Origin: Zeimonas sediminis
Lineage (GTDB): Bacteria > Pseudomonadota > Gammaproteobacteria > Burkholderiales > Burkholderiaceae_E
DNA: 64,000 nt
NCBI RefSeq assembly: GCF_023721795.1
Contig: NZ_JAMQYE010000001.1
Span: 62,001-126,000 of the forward strand
Direction: 5' to 3'
The notes beneath the pieces are model-generated. The model made no database searches. It was not told the origin of the DNA and was given only the letters and a program-made list of their open reading frames with translations. This document shows positions 7,946-17,953 of the stretch, piece after piece (the stretch's first letter is position 1; each line of letters opens with the position of its first letter). The translations under genes were made by a program, and so were the position numbers.

Positions 7946-8995
7946 ATGGCGTTCAAGCGATTGGCGGCGGCGGCGCTCGCCGTGGGCATGGTTTTCGGCG
8001 GCTCGCAGGCGATTGCACAGGACAAGAAGGTCCGCGCGCAGATGGGATGGGCCTTCCCCAGCACCACCGGCCTGCTCGGTCCGGCGCAGACCCGGCTCGT
8101 CGAGATGATCCGCACGATGTCCGGCGGCAGCATCGACGTGAAGGGCTTCGAGCCCGGCGCGCTGGTCCCGGCGAACCAGTACCTCGACGCAGTCGGGAAC
8201 GGCTCGCTCGACATGGCTTTCACCGTGTCGGCGTTCTGGACCGGCAAGGACATCGCGTTCGCGCTGTACGGCGCGGTGCCCTTCGGGCCCGAGGGCGGCG
8301 AGTACATCGCCTGGCTCAAGCACGGCGGCGGCGAGAAGCTGATGAAGGAGCTCCATGCCAAGTACAACGTGGAGGTCATCCCCTGCGGCCTGATCTCGCC
8401 CGAGGCCTCGGGCTGGTTCCGCAAGGAGATCAAGTCGGTCGAGGACCTCAAGGGCCTGAAGATGCGCTTCCTGGGGCTGGGCGCGAACGTGATGCAGAAG
8501 TTCGGCGTCGCGACGCAGCTGCTGCAGGCGGGCGAGATCTTCCAGGCGCTGCAGCTGGGCACGATCGACGCGACCGAGTTCTCGATGCCGATCATGGACG
8601 CCACGCTCGGCTTCCACCAGGTGGCCAAGCACTACTACTTTCCGGGCTGGCACCAGCAGTCCACGCTCAACGAGCTGATCATCTCGAAGAAGAAGTGGGC
8701 CGAGTTCAGCCCGAACCAGAAGGCGATCATCCAGAACGCCTGCGACGCGAACATGCTGCAGATGTTCGCCGACGGCGAGGCCTCGCAGTTCGCGGTGCTG
8801 CAGGACCTGCAGAAGAACAAGGGCGTCACGCTGCACCGCTGGCCCAAGGAGATCCTGGCCCAGTTCGAGAAGGCCTGGGAGGAAGTCGCGGCCGAGCAGT
8901 CCGCGAAGAGCCCGGACTTCAAGAAGGGCTACGAGTCGTACACCGCCTTCCGCAAGAACTACAAGATCTGGCAGGACCTCGGCTACCTGAGGTAA
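7946..8995 (+). CDS. TRAP transporter substrate-binding protein (DctP family)
   Basis: A 349-residue periplasmic binding protein that captures a carboxylate for the adjoining TRAP permease. The start is the ATG at 7946, preceded by GGAGGAGA; an in-frame ATG at 7931 lies inside that ribosome binding site and is rejected. An N-terminal signal peptide ends near SQAIAQ. The segment SGWFRKEIKSVEDLKGLKMR carries the conserved arginine of DctP proteins. The later LGFHQVAKHYYFPGWHQ is reminiscent of 2-oxoacid-binding (TakP-like) members, so an organic acid ligand is likely but unproven. Two strong hairpins follow the stop codon. Confidence 0.92.
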   Translation: MAFKRLAAAALAVGMVFGGSQAIAQDKKVRAQMGWAFPSTTGLLGPAQTRLVEMIRTMSGGSIDVKGFEPGALVPANQYLDAVGNGSLDMAFTVSAFWTGKDIAFALYGAVPFGPEGGEYIAWLKHGGGEKLMKELHAKYNVEVIPCGLISPEASGWFRKEIKSVEDLKGLKMRFLGLGANVMQKFGVATQLLQAGEIFQALQLGTIDATEFSMPIMDATLGFHQVAKHYYFPGWHQQSTLNELIISKKKWAEFSPNQKAIIQNACDANMLQMFADGEASQFAVLQDLQKNKGVTLHRWPKEILAQFEKAWEEVAAEQSAKSPDFKKGYESYTAFRKNYKIWQDLGYLR

Positions 8996-9000
8996 GCGCC

Positions 9001-9031
9001 GGCGCGAGCGTCCGTCCTGGGCGCTCGCGCC
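9001..9031 (+). promoter_or_regulatory. Hairpin 1 between TRAP binding-protein and permease genes
   Basis: GGCGCGAGCG/CGCTCGCGCC forms a perfect 10-bp stem with an 11-base loop, starting 5 bases after the binding-protein stop. There is no T run, so it is more likely an mRNA-stabilising or partial-termination element than a strong terminator. Confidence 0.6.
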
Positions 9032-9044
9032 AGCCAGGATGTCC

Positions 9045-9067
9045 GATGCGGCTCTCGGAGCCGCATC
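9045..9067 (+). promoter_or_regulatory. Hairpin 2 between TRAP binding-protein and permease genes
   Basis: GATGCGGCTC/GAGCCGCATC forms a perfect 10-bp stem with a TCG loop, 14 bases after hairpin 1. It is not followed by a T run. Together the two hairpins probably allow more binding protein than permease to be made. Confidence 0.6.
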
Positions 9068-9135
9068 CCCGTTCCCTTGCAGCATGCCCGTGCCGGCCCA
9101 CGGAGGCGGGTGCGTGGCCGTCCGGAGCCCGTTAA

Positions 9136-9699
9136 ATGGCCCTTCTCCTGCGCTTGAGCGACCTGATCGAGGCATTCCTCGGCGCGGTCGCGCGCCTGTT
9201 CGCGTGGGCGTTCATCGCCTGCATCGTGGTGATCGTGTTCGATGTCATCACCCGAAAGTTCGGTTTCCAGTTGCCCGGCCTGGGCTCCACCCGGCTCCAG
9301 GAGCTCGAGTGGCAGATCCACACGCTGCTGTTCACAACCTGGCTGGGCTTCGCCTACCTGAAGAACGCGCACGTGCGCATCGACGTGTTCGTCGCGGGGC
9401 TGTCCACGCGAAAGAAGGTCTGGCTCGAGCTGATCGGGTGCATCGTCTTCGCGCTGCCGTATCTCTACGTCGCGCTGCCGCACGCGCAGGACTTCTTCGT
9501 GACGTCCTTCCTGCAGAACGAGAGCTCGGACGCGCCGACCGGGTTGCCCTATCGATGGATCGTCAAATTCTTCCTGTACGCGGGCCTCTGGGGCGTTCTG
9601 CTCGCGGTGCTGTCGGTGATGGCGCGCTGCATCGTCGTGCTGTTCGGGCCGCCGGAGCTCGCGCGTCGCGCGCCGCTGCCCGTGGCTTCCTCGCACTGA
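9136..9699 (+). CDS. TRAP transporter small permease (DctQ family)
   Basis: A 187-residue inner-membrane protein with four predicted helices, the usual DctQ layout (about 20-42, 58-78, 95-115, 140-165). The ELEWQIHTLLFTTWLGFAYL and KNAHVRIDVF stretches are typical of the family. It partners the large permease that starts 14 bases after its stop codon. GGAG lies 8 bases upstream of the ATG. Confidence 0.9.
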   Translation: MALLLRLSDLIEAFLGAVARLFAWAFIACIVVIVFDVITRKFGFQLPGLGSTRLQELEWQIHTLLFTTWLGFAYLKNAHVRIDVFVAGLSTRKKVWLELIGCIVFALPYLYVALPHAQDFFVTSFLQNESSDAPTGLPYRWIVKFFLYAGLWGVLLAVLSVMARCIVVLFGPPELARRAPLPVASSH

Positions 9700-9712
9700 G
9701 CCGGAGAGCGCG

Positions 9713-11095
9713 ATGATCGACTGGCTGATCGACCACCTGGCGGTGGTGATGTTCTTCGGACTGATCCTGGTGATGTTCATCGGATACCCGGTCGCGTTCC
9801 TGCTGGGCGCGGTCGGCGTGTTCTTCGGGCTCGTCGGCGTGTGGTTCGACGTGTTCAACCTCGCGCAGTTCGCCAACCTGCTGCCGCGCATCTACGGGCA
9901 GGCCGCGCAGAACCAGGTGTTGGTGGCCATCCCGATGTTCGTCTTCATGGGCACGATGCTCGAGAAGAGCAGGGTGGCGGAGGACCTGCTGCGCGCGCTG
10001 CAGGTGCTGCTGCGCCGCCTGCCCGGCGGCCTGGCCGTGGCGGTGACCGTGCTCGGCACGGTGATGGCCGCGACCACCGGCATCGTGGGCGCCTCTGTGA
10101 TCATGCTCACGCTGATCGCGCTGCCCGCGATGCTGCAGCGGGGCTACCAGAAGGAGCTCGCGGTCGGCACGATCGCGTCGGCGGGAACGCTGGGCATCCT
10201 GCTGCCGCCCAGCATCATGCTGGTGATCATGGGCGACCTGGTCGGCCTGTCGGTGGGCTCGCTGTTCATGGCCGCGGTGATCCCGGGCCTGCTGATGAGC
10301 GCGCTGTACGTCGTGTACATCGTCGTGCTTGCGGGGTTCCGGCCGGGGCTTGCGCCGGCGCTCGAGCTGAGCGAGGGGCCGTCGGACGCCGGCGAGATGA
10401 CCCGGATGATCCTGCGCAGCTTCCTGCCGCCGGCCTCGCTGATCGTGCTGGTGCTCGGCTCGATCTTCGCCGGATGGGCCACGCCGACCGAGGCCTCGGG
10501 CGTGGGCGCGCTGGGCGCGATCCTGCTCGCCTGGTTCAACGGCCAGCTGAGCATGAAGGTCCTGAAGGAGGTGATGTACTCGGCCGCCCAGACCAACGCG
10601 ATGGTGTTCTTCATCATCTTCGGCGCCACGCTGTTCTCCTACGTGTTCCGGGCGCTCGGCGGCGACGAGGTGGTGCTCGACATCCTGAAGGCCTTCGGCC
10701 TGGACACCGGCTGGGAGGTGCTGGTGTTCGTGATGGTGCTGGTGTTCGTGATGGGCTTCTTCTTCGACTGGATCGAGATCTGCCTGATCGTGATCCCGGT
10801 CTTCGCGCCCATCATCGGCAAGCTGGACTTCGGCACGGTCATCGAGGGCAGGCAGGTGATCCTGCTCTGGTTCTCGATCCTGCTCGCGGTGAACATGCAG
10901 TCGGCCTTCCTGACCCCGCCCTTCGGCTTCGCGCTGTTCTACATGAAGGCGACGGTGCCCAAGGAGGTCACGATGATGCACATCTATCGCGGCATCATCC
11001 CCTTCGTGCTGATCCAGATGGTGGCGCTGGCGCTGTGCGTGGCCTTCCCCGAGCTCGTGCTGTACCTGCCGAGGGAGATGGGGCTGCTCGATTGA
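9713..11095 (+). CDS. TRAP transporter large permease (DctM family)
   Basis: A 460-residue, about twelve-helix inner-membrane permease that carries out sodium-driven import of the ligand delivered by the DctP-type protein. Family patterns include PMFVFMGTMLEKS, a gated segment TGIVGASVIMLTLIALPAML, and LGILLPPSIMLVIMGDL. The length suits the longer DctM branch. It is the third and last gene of the TRAP unit; a convergent DMT transporter follows at 11159. Confidence 0.93.
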   Translation: MIDWLIDHLAVVMFFGLILVMFIGYPVAFLLGAVGVFFGLVGVWFDVFNLAQFANLLPRIYGQAAQNQVLVAIPMFVFMGTMLEKSRVAEDLLRALQVLLRRLPGGLAVAVTVLGTVMAATTGIVGASVIMLTLIALPAMLQRGYQKELAVGTIASAGTLGILLPPSIMLVIMGDLVGLSVGSLFMAAVIPGLLMSALYVVYIVVLAGFRPGLAPALELSEGPSDAGEMTRMILRSFLPPASLIVLVLGSIFAGWATPTEASGVGALGAILLAWFNGQLSMKVLKEVMYSAAQTNAMVFFIIFGATLFSYVFRALGGDEVVLDILKAFGLDTGWEVLVFVMVLVFVMGFFFDWIEICLIVIPVFAPIIGKLDFGTVIEGRQVILLWFSILLAVNMQSAFLTPPFGFALFYMKATVPKEVTMMHIYRGIIPFVLIQMVALALCVAFPELVLYLPREMGLLD

Positions 11096-11158
11096 CGCCC
11101 GGCCCGTCCGGGCGCCCGGGGCCCGGAGGACCGGCCCCGGCGGGGGCGCGGGCCGGCG

Positions 11159-12034
11159 TCAGCCGGCGCTGCGCTCGCGCCAGAGCAGGTACAGCCCGCT
11201 CGCGATGACGATCCCGGCGCCGGCCACCACGGCGGCGCTCGGAACGTCGCCGAACACCAGGAAGCCGAGCAGCGTCATGTACAGGATCTGCTGGTACAGG
11301 AAGGGCGCAAGCGTCGAGGCGGGCGCGTAGCGGTGCGCGTGGGCCAGGCAGAGGTGGCCGGTGCCGCCGGCCAGGCCGGTCAGCGCGATCAGCAGCCACT
11401 GCAGCGGCTCTGTCGGCGTCACCCACACGGACAGCGCGAAAGGCGCGATGACGACCACGGCGCCGACCCCGGACAGAAGGTTGGTGACCGCCGGCGGATC
11501 GGTGGCCGCCAGGCGCCGGGTGAGAAGGTTGAACAGCGCATACAGCACCGCGTTGCAGAGCGCGATCAGCATTGCGGGGTGGAAGCCGGCGGTGCCGGGT
11601 CGCACGATGACAAGCACGCCGGCGAAGCCGACCAGGACGGCGACCCAGCGCCCGGCGTCCAGGCGCTCGCCGAGCAGCCATGCCGCGAACAGCGCGACCA
11701 GGATGGGCACCGCGAACTGGATCGCGCCGGTCTCGGCCAGTTGCAGGTACTGCAGGGCCCAGAAGTTCAGCCCGGTCATCGAGCAGAGCATCGCCGCCCG
11801 CAGCAGCTGCAGGCCGGGCCGGCGGACCCGGTGCAGCTTGCGGCCGCCGGCGCGGGCCATCGGCACCAGCATGAACAGGACGTGGGTCACGAAGCGCAGC
11901 CACACCACCTCGAGCACCGGCAGCGACTTCACCAGCCACTTCGCCGAGGTGTCGAGCACCGCGAAGCAGAGGTAGGCGCCCGACACGATCGCGATGCCGA
12001 GCAGGCGATTCCGGGAACTGTCGGGAAGGAGCAA
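11159..12034 (-). CDS. EamA/DMT-family transporter
   Basis: A 291-residue inner-membrane protein with ten predicted helices in two homologous EamA halves. The first half includes AETGAIQFAVPILVALFAAWLLGERL, with the typical P-x-L-x-ALFAAWLLGE pattern. The second half ends in the conserved glycine-rich last helix. The apparent start is TTG at 12034, ahead of the first helix; no clear ribosome binding site is seen, so the N terminus is uncertain. Substrate unknown (this family exports amino acids, nucleobases or drugs). A smaller DMT gene lies 33 bases upstream on the same strand. Confidence 0.82.
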   Translation of the reverse strand: MLLPDSSRNRLLGIAIVSGAYLCFAVLDTSAKWLVKSLPVLEVVWLRFVTHVLFMLVPMARAGGRKLHRVRRPGLQLLRAAMLCSMTGLNFWALQYLQLAETGAIQFAVPILVALFAAWLLGERLDAGRWVAVLVGFAGVLVIVRPGTAGFHPAMLIALCNAVLYALFNLLTRRLAATDPPAVTNLLSGVGAVVVIAPFALSVWVTPTEPLQWLLIALTGLAGGTGHLCLAHAHRYAPASTLAPFLYQQILYMTLLGFLVFGDVPSAAVVAGAGIVIASGLYLLWRERSAG

Positions 12035-12067
12035 GGCGTGGTCCCGCGGGTTTCGGTCTCTTGCGAG

Positions 12068-12445
12068 TCAGGCCCCCTGCCGGGCGATCAGCGCGACCCC
12101 GGCGCCGATCAGCGCGATGCCGAGCCAGCCGCTGGTCCCGAGCGTCTCGCCCAGCCAGAAGCGCGCGATCAGCGCGTTGATCACGTAGCCGATAGACAGC
12201 ATCGGGTAGGCGATCGTGACCGGCACCCGCGTCAGCGCGGCGATCCAGACGATCAGGCTGATGCCGTAGCAGGCGAAGCCGAGCAGGAACGGCCACTCGC
12301 CGAGCACGCGCAGCGTGACCGGCCAGGCCTGGGACAGCGAGAACTCGACGGGCCCGAGGCGGTTCGCGCCGGCCTTCAGCAGCGACTGGGCGAGCGCGTT
12401 CAGGACGACGCCGGTCAGGACCAGGACCAGGCTCAGGGCGTTCAT
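12068..12445 (-). CDS. Four-helix small multidrug resistance/EamA half-size transporter
   Basis: A 125-residue membrane protein with four hydrophobic helices, the size of EmrE/ArnE-type half transporters that act as dimers. The last two helices hold VTIAYPMLSIGYVINALIARFWLGETL, matching the DMT-family pattern. No EmrE-like membrane glutamate appears in helix 1, so an ArnE-type lipid-linked or other role is as likely as drug export. It lies directly upstream of the full-length EamA gene and is divergent from kup. Confidence 0.75.
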   Translation of the reverse strand: MNALSLVLVLTGVVLNALAQSLLKAGANRLGPVEFSLSQAWPVTLRVLGEWPFLLGFACYGISLIVWIAALTRVPVTIAYPMLSIGYVINALIARFWLGETLGTSGWLGIALIGAGVALIARQGA

Positions 12446-12510
12446 GCGCGGTGTCGGGGCGTGGAAGATCCGCGGATGATAGCGGCGAAACCGGCGCGGC
12501 CCCCCGGGTG

Positions 12511-12516
12511 TAGACT
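12511..12516 (+). promoter_or_regulatory. Putative -10 element (TAGACT) of kup
   Basis: TAGACT ends 9 bases before the kup ATG. If transcription begins about 7 bases after the box, the mRNA would be almost leaderless. No clear -35 or ribosome binding site is present. Confidence 0.35.
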
Positions 12517-12525
12517 TCCGCCCTC

Positions 12526-14400
12526 ATGAGCAAGCCAGCCCGCACCGGCCTGCCGGCGATCGCCCTCGCGGCCCTCGGCGTCGTGTTCGCCGACATCGGC
12601 ACCAGCCCGCTTTACGCCTTTCGCGAGGCCTTCCGCCCAGGCTTCGGCATCCCGCTGACCCCGGCCAACGTGTTCGCCGTGCTGTCCATGATCTTCTGGA
12701 CGGTGACGCTGATCGTGTCGCTGAAGTACGTGGCGATCATGCTGCGCTTCGACAACCGCGGCGAAGGCGGGGTGCTCGCGATGCTGTCCTGGTGCATGCA
12801 CCGGCTGCGCGCCAGCCCGCGCATGCTGTGGCTCGGCACGGTGCTCGGCATCCTGGCGGTGTCGCTGTTCTACGGCGATGCGGTCATCACGCCGGCGATC
12901 TCGGTGCTGGCCGCGGTCGAGGGGCTCGCGGTGGCGCGGCCGGCGCTCGCGCCCTTCGTGCTGCCGGTGGCGCTGACGATCGTCGTCGCGGTGTTCCTGA
13001 TCCAGCGCGGCGGCACCGACGCGGTCGGCGCGCTGTTCGGCCCGCTGATGCTCGCCTGGTTCGCCACGCTTGCGGTGTCGGGCGGGCTCAGCGTGCTGCA
13101 GACACCCGACGTGCTTTGGGCGCTCGATCCGCGCCACGCGCTCGGCTTCGTCGTCGAGCATCCGGGGCTGGCCTTCGTCGCGGCCGGCGCGGTCTTCCTG
13201 TGCGTGACCGGCGTCGAGGCGCTGTACGCGGACCTCGGCCAGTTCGGCCCGAAGCCTGTCCGGCTCACCTGGTTCGCGATCGTGCTGCCGGCGCTCACGC
13301 TGAACTACTTCGGCCAGGGCGCGCTGGTGCTGCGCAACCCCGGCGCGGTTCACAACCCGTTCTTCCTGCTGGTGCCGCCGGAGATGGTGCTGCCGCTCAC
13401 GGCGCTGGCGATCGCCGCGGCGGTCATCGCCTCGCTGGCGGTCATCTCGGGGGCCTTCTCCGCCACGCAGCAGGCCTCGCGGATGAACTTCCTGCCCCGG
13501 CTTCGGGTGATCCAGAAGTCGCGAACGCGCAAGGGTCGCATCTACATCCCGGTCGTCAACTGGCTGATGCTCGCGCTGGTGGTCTTCCTGATGCTCGAGT
13601 TCCGCGACTCCGGCTCGCTCGCCGCGGCCTACGGGATCGCGGTGTCGGGCGACCTGCTGCTGGCGAGCGTGCTGATGCTGGTCACGCTGCCGCGGGTCCG
13701 GGGCGCCAGGAGCCTGCGGCTGCTGTGGCTGCCGTTCGCGGTCTTCGCGCTGGTCGAAGGGGCCTTCCTGGCGGCCAACGCCACCAAGGTGCTCGACGGC
13801 GGCTGGTTCCCGCTGCTGCTGGCGATGGCGGTGTTCACCGTGCTCACCACCTGGCGGCGCGGCATCGACATCATGCGCTCGAAGAAGCGCTCGGGGCCTC
13901 GCAACGCGGTCGACGGCCTGGCGATGGACCTGTCGGGCCTGCAGCGGGTGCCCGGCGTGGCGGTGTTCTTCTCGTCGTCTTCGACCCGCTGCCCGAGTTC
14001 CTTCCTGCACAACCTGAAGCACAACGGCGTGGTCCACGAGACGACGATCTTCCTGACCGCCGAGTTCGAGGACGTGCCGCTGGTGCCCGAGGCCGAGCGG
14101 GTGCAGGTGCAGCGGGGCGCCAACGGCGTGATCCGGCTGACCGCCCACCTCGGCTACCGGGAGGACCCGGACATCCAGGGGATCCTGCGGCTCGCCGCCC
14201 GCAAGGGCCTGGTGATCAAGGTCGAGGAGGCCTCGTTCTTCACCAGCAAGCCGACCGTCGTGTCGGTCAGCCAGCGCGGCCTGTTCGGCTGGCGGCGATC
14301 GCTGTTCGGCTGGATGCTGCAGAACAGCACCAGCGTGGCCAACTACTTCCGCCTGCCGGCCGACCGGGTGATAGAGGTCGGCACCCAGGTGGCGATCTGA
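12526..14400 (+). CDS. kup: Low-affinity potassium transporter Kup
   Basis: A 624-residue K+:H+ symporter of the KUP/HAK/KT family. The diagnostic N-terminal GVVFADIGTSPLYAFREAF is present, with the acidic residue of the first helix. About twelve helices follow (to roughly residue 445), then a C-terminal soluble domain ending at 624. The ATG at 12526 has no clear ribosome binding site, and a TAGACT box lies just upstream. Length matches E. coli Kup (622 residues). It is a single-gene unit, divergent from the small DMT gene. Confidence 0.96.
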   Translation: MSKPARTGLPAIALAALGVVFADIGTSPLYAFREAFRPGFGIPLTPANVFAVLSMIFWTVTLIVSLKYVAIMLRFDNRGEGGVLAMLSWCMHRLRASPRMLWLGTVLGILAVSLFYGDAVITPAISVLAAVEGLAVARPALAPFVLPVALTIVVAVFLIQRGGTDAVGALFGPLMLAWFATLAVSGGLSVLQTPDVLWALDPRHALGFVVEHPGLAFVAAGAVFLCVTGVEALYADLGQFGPKPVRLTWFAIVLPALTLNYFGQGALVLRNPGAVHNPFFLLVPPEMVLPLTALAIAAAVIASLAVISGAFSATQQASRMNFLPRLRVIQKSRTRKGRIYIPVVNWLMLALVVFLMLEFRDSGSLAAAYGIAVSGDLLLASVLMLVTLPRVRGARSLRLLWLPFAVFALVEGAFLAANATKVLDGGWFPLLLAMAVFTVLTTWRRGIDIMRSKKRSGPRNAVDGLAMDLSGLQRVPGVAVFFSSSSTRCPSSFLHNLKHNGVVHETTIFLTAEFEDVPLVPEAERVQVQRGANGVIRLTAHLGYREDPDIQGILRLAARKGLVIKVEEASFFTSKPTVVSVSQRGLFGWRRSLFGWMLQNSTSVANYFRLPADRVIEVGTQVAI

Positions 14401-14488
14401 GCCGTCGCGCGCAAGGGCAGGGGCCGTCGCGCGGGGGGCCACGGCCGGCGCGCGGGGGGCCGCGGCCCGCGGCCTTCGGTAGCCGGCT

Positions 14489-15664
14489 TCAGCCGGCGTC
14501 AGTGTCCAGCGCCTGCGCCAGGTCCGCGGTCAGGTCGTCGGCCGCCTCGATCCCGCAGGCCAGCCTGACCAGGCCCGGCTCGACGCCAGCCTCGCGCATC
14601 TGCGCCTCGTTCAGCGTGCCGGCCCACATCGCCGCGGCGTGCACCGCGAGCGACTCGACCCCGCCCAGGCTCACCGCGTTGGCGAACAGCCGCAGCGAGG
14701 CGGTGAAGCGGGCGGCCGGCAGGTAGCCGCCGCGGATCCGGACCGCGACGACGCCGCCGAAGCCGCTCATCTGGCGCCCGGCGAGCGCGTGCTGCGGATG
14801 GCTTTCCAGGCCCGGATAGTGGACTGCCTCGACCCGCGGATGCCGCTCGAGGAAGCGCGCCACCGCCATCGCGTTGTCGTTGGCGCGCGCCACCCGCAAG
14901 GGCAGCGTGCGCATGCCGCGCAGCAGCAGCCAGGCGTCGAAGGCGCCCAGCGTGGCGCCGAGCACGATCGCGCTGTCCCAGATCCGCTCGACCAGGGCGG
15001 CGGGGCCTGCGACCGCACCGGCGATCAGGTCGTGGTGGCCACCGAGGTACTTGGTGGCGCTGTGCACGACCAGGTCGATGCCGTGCTCGAGCGGGCGCTG
15101 GTTGATCGGCGTGGCGAAGGTGTTGTCGGCCACGCTGATCGCGCCGGCGGCGCGGGCGGCGGCGGCCACCTCCGCCAGGTCGGTGACCGCCATCGTCGGG
15201 TTGACCGGCGTTTCCACCATGACCAGCCGGGCGCCTTCGCCGATCGCCGAGACCAGCGCCCCGGTGTCGGTCTGGTCGACCAGCCGGGTGCGCACGCCGA
15301 AGCGGGGCAGCAGCTCGGTGAACAGCTTCGTCGTGCCCATGTAGTGGCTGGCCTGGCCCACGGCCAGATCGCCTGCCTTCAGCAGCCCGAGCGCGACCGC
15401 GCTGATCGCGCCCATGCCGCTCGCGGTCATCAGCGCGGTCTCGGCGCCCTCGAGCCCGGCGATCAGCCGGGCGGCGCGCTCGTGGGTCGGATGGCCGTAG
15501 CGGGTGTAGAAGCGCGGATGGCGCGGCCGGCTGGCCATGTCCGAGAATTCGGCCGCGTCGGCGGCCGCGTGCGTGACCGACGGAAAGACGGGGGGCGCCA
15601 GCGAGCCGTCGCCGGCCAGCTCGGCGTCGCCGTGGATCAGCAGGGTGTCGGGGGAGGGGCGCAT
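14489..15664 (-). CDS. Cys/Met-metabolism PLP enzyme (cystathionine/methionine lyase or sulfhydrylase type)
   Basis: A 391-residue PLP-dependent trans-sulfuration enzyme. The Schiff-base lysine lies in VVHSATKYLGGHHD, preceded by the PLP aspartate in SVADNTFATP, with ETPVNPTM and SLGGVESL also present. Family members split cystathionine or methionine, or add sulfide to acylated homoserine; sequence alone does not decide. FYTRYGHPTHERAARLIAGLEGAE resembles cystathionine-lyase and methionine-gamma-lyase groups. It is convergent with kup and divergent from the parE block. Confidence 0.85.
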   Translation of the reverse strand: MRPSPDTLLIHGDAELAGDGSLAPPVFPSVTHAAADAAEFSDMASRPRHPRFYTRYGHPTHERAARLIAGLEGAETALMTASGMGAISAVALGLLKAGDLAVGQASHYMGTTKLFTELLPRFGVRTRLVDQTDTGALVSAIGEGARLVMVETPVNPTMAVTDLAEVAAAARAAGAISVADNTFATPINQRPLEHGIDLVVHSATKYLGGHHDLIAGAVAGPAALVERIWDSAIVLGATLGAFDAWLLLRGMRTLPLRVARANDNAMAVARFLERHPRVEAVHYPGLESHPQHALAGRQMSGFGGVVAVRIRGGYLPAARFTASLRLFANAVSLGGVESLAVHAAAMWAGTLNEAQMREAGVEPGLVRLACGIEAADDLTADLAQALDTDAG

Positions 15665-15697
15665 CGGATGCCTTTTTCGGGGGGCGCGGCCGGCAAG

Positions 15698-15703
15698 TAG
15701 AAT
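15698..15703 (+). promoter_or_regulatory. Putative -10 element (TAGAAT) upstream of the small membrane protein and parE
   Basis: TAGAAT lies 8 bases before an ATG (15712) that opens a 19-codon frame running into the GTG of the small membrane protein. It is the most promoter-like sequence between metC-like and parE genes; the -35 is weak. Confidence 0.35.
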
Positions 15704-15711
15704 CGGGGGCC

Positions 15712-15771
15712 ATGAAACCGAACCGTCGCCGGATTCTAGCCGCCGTGCCCGCGCGCGGAGGGTCGTCGTGA
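15712..15771 (+). CDS. Possible 19-residue leader peptide upstream of the small membrane protein
   Basis: An ATG at 15712 opens a 19-codon frame (MKPNRRRILAAVPARGGSS). Its TGA (15769-15771) overlaps the GTG start of the next gene in a GTGA, the arrangement used for translational coupling. A TAGAAT box ends 8 bases upstream. There is no homology argument. It could equally be chance or untranslated leader. Confidence 0.25.
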   Translation: MKPNRRRILAAVPARGGSS

Positions 15772-15926
15772 CCGGCTCGCGCGCCCTGCGAGCGGCCGGC
15801 TGGACCCTGCTCGCCGCGCTTCTCGGCTTCGCGGTCGTCTGGGCCTTCCTGGCCTACCTGCACCCCGACCGGGTGCTCGACTTCGCGAGCATGCTGCAGA
15901 TGTGCGGCTTCCCGATCGCGCGCTGA
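15768..15926 (+). CDS. 52-residue single-helix membrane protein
   Basis: A GTG at 15768 with GGAGGG 5 bases upstream gives 52 residues: a basic N terminus (VTGSRALRAAG), one long hydrophobic helix (about residues 12-32) and a short tail (LHPDRVLDFASMLQMCGFPIAR). This looks like a small inner-membrane protein with a periplasmic or cytoplasmic tail, of a kind often found as an unnamed conserved gene. It is 31 bases upstream of parE on the same strand and may share its transcript. Function unknown. Confidence 0.55.
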   Translation: MTGSRALRAAGWTLLAALLGFAVVWAFLAYLHPDRVLDFASMLQMCGFPIAR

Positions 15927-15957
15927 ATCGCGCGACCCCGATCTTCCTCCGTTCCCC

Positions 15958-17937
<1,980 letters not shown>

Positions 17938-17953
17938 CCGTCACAAGAACTCC

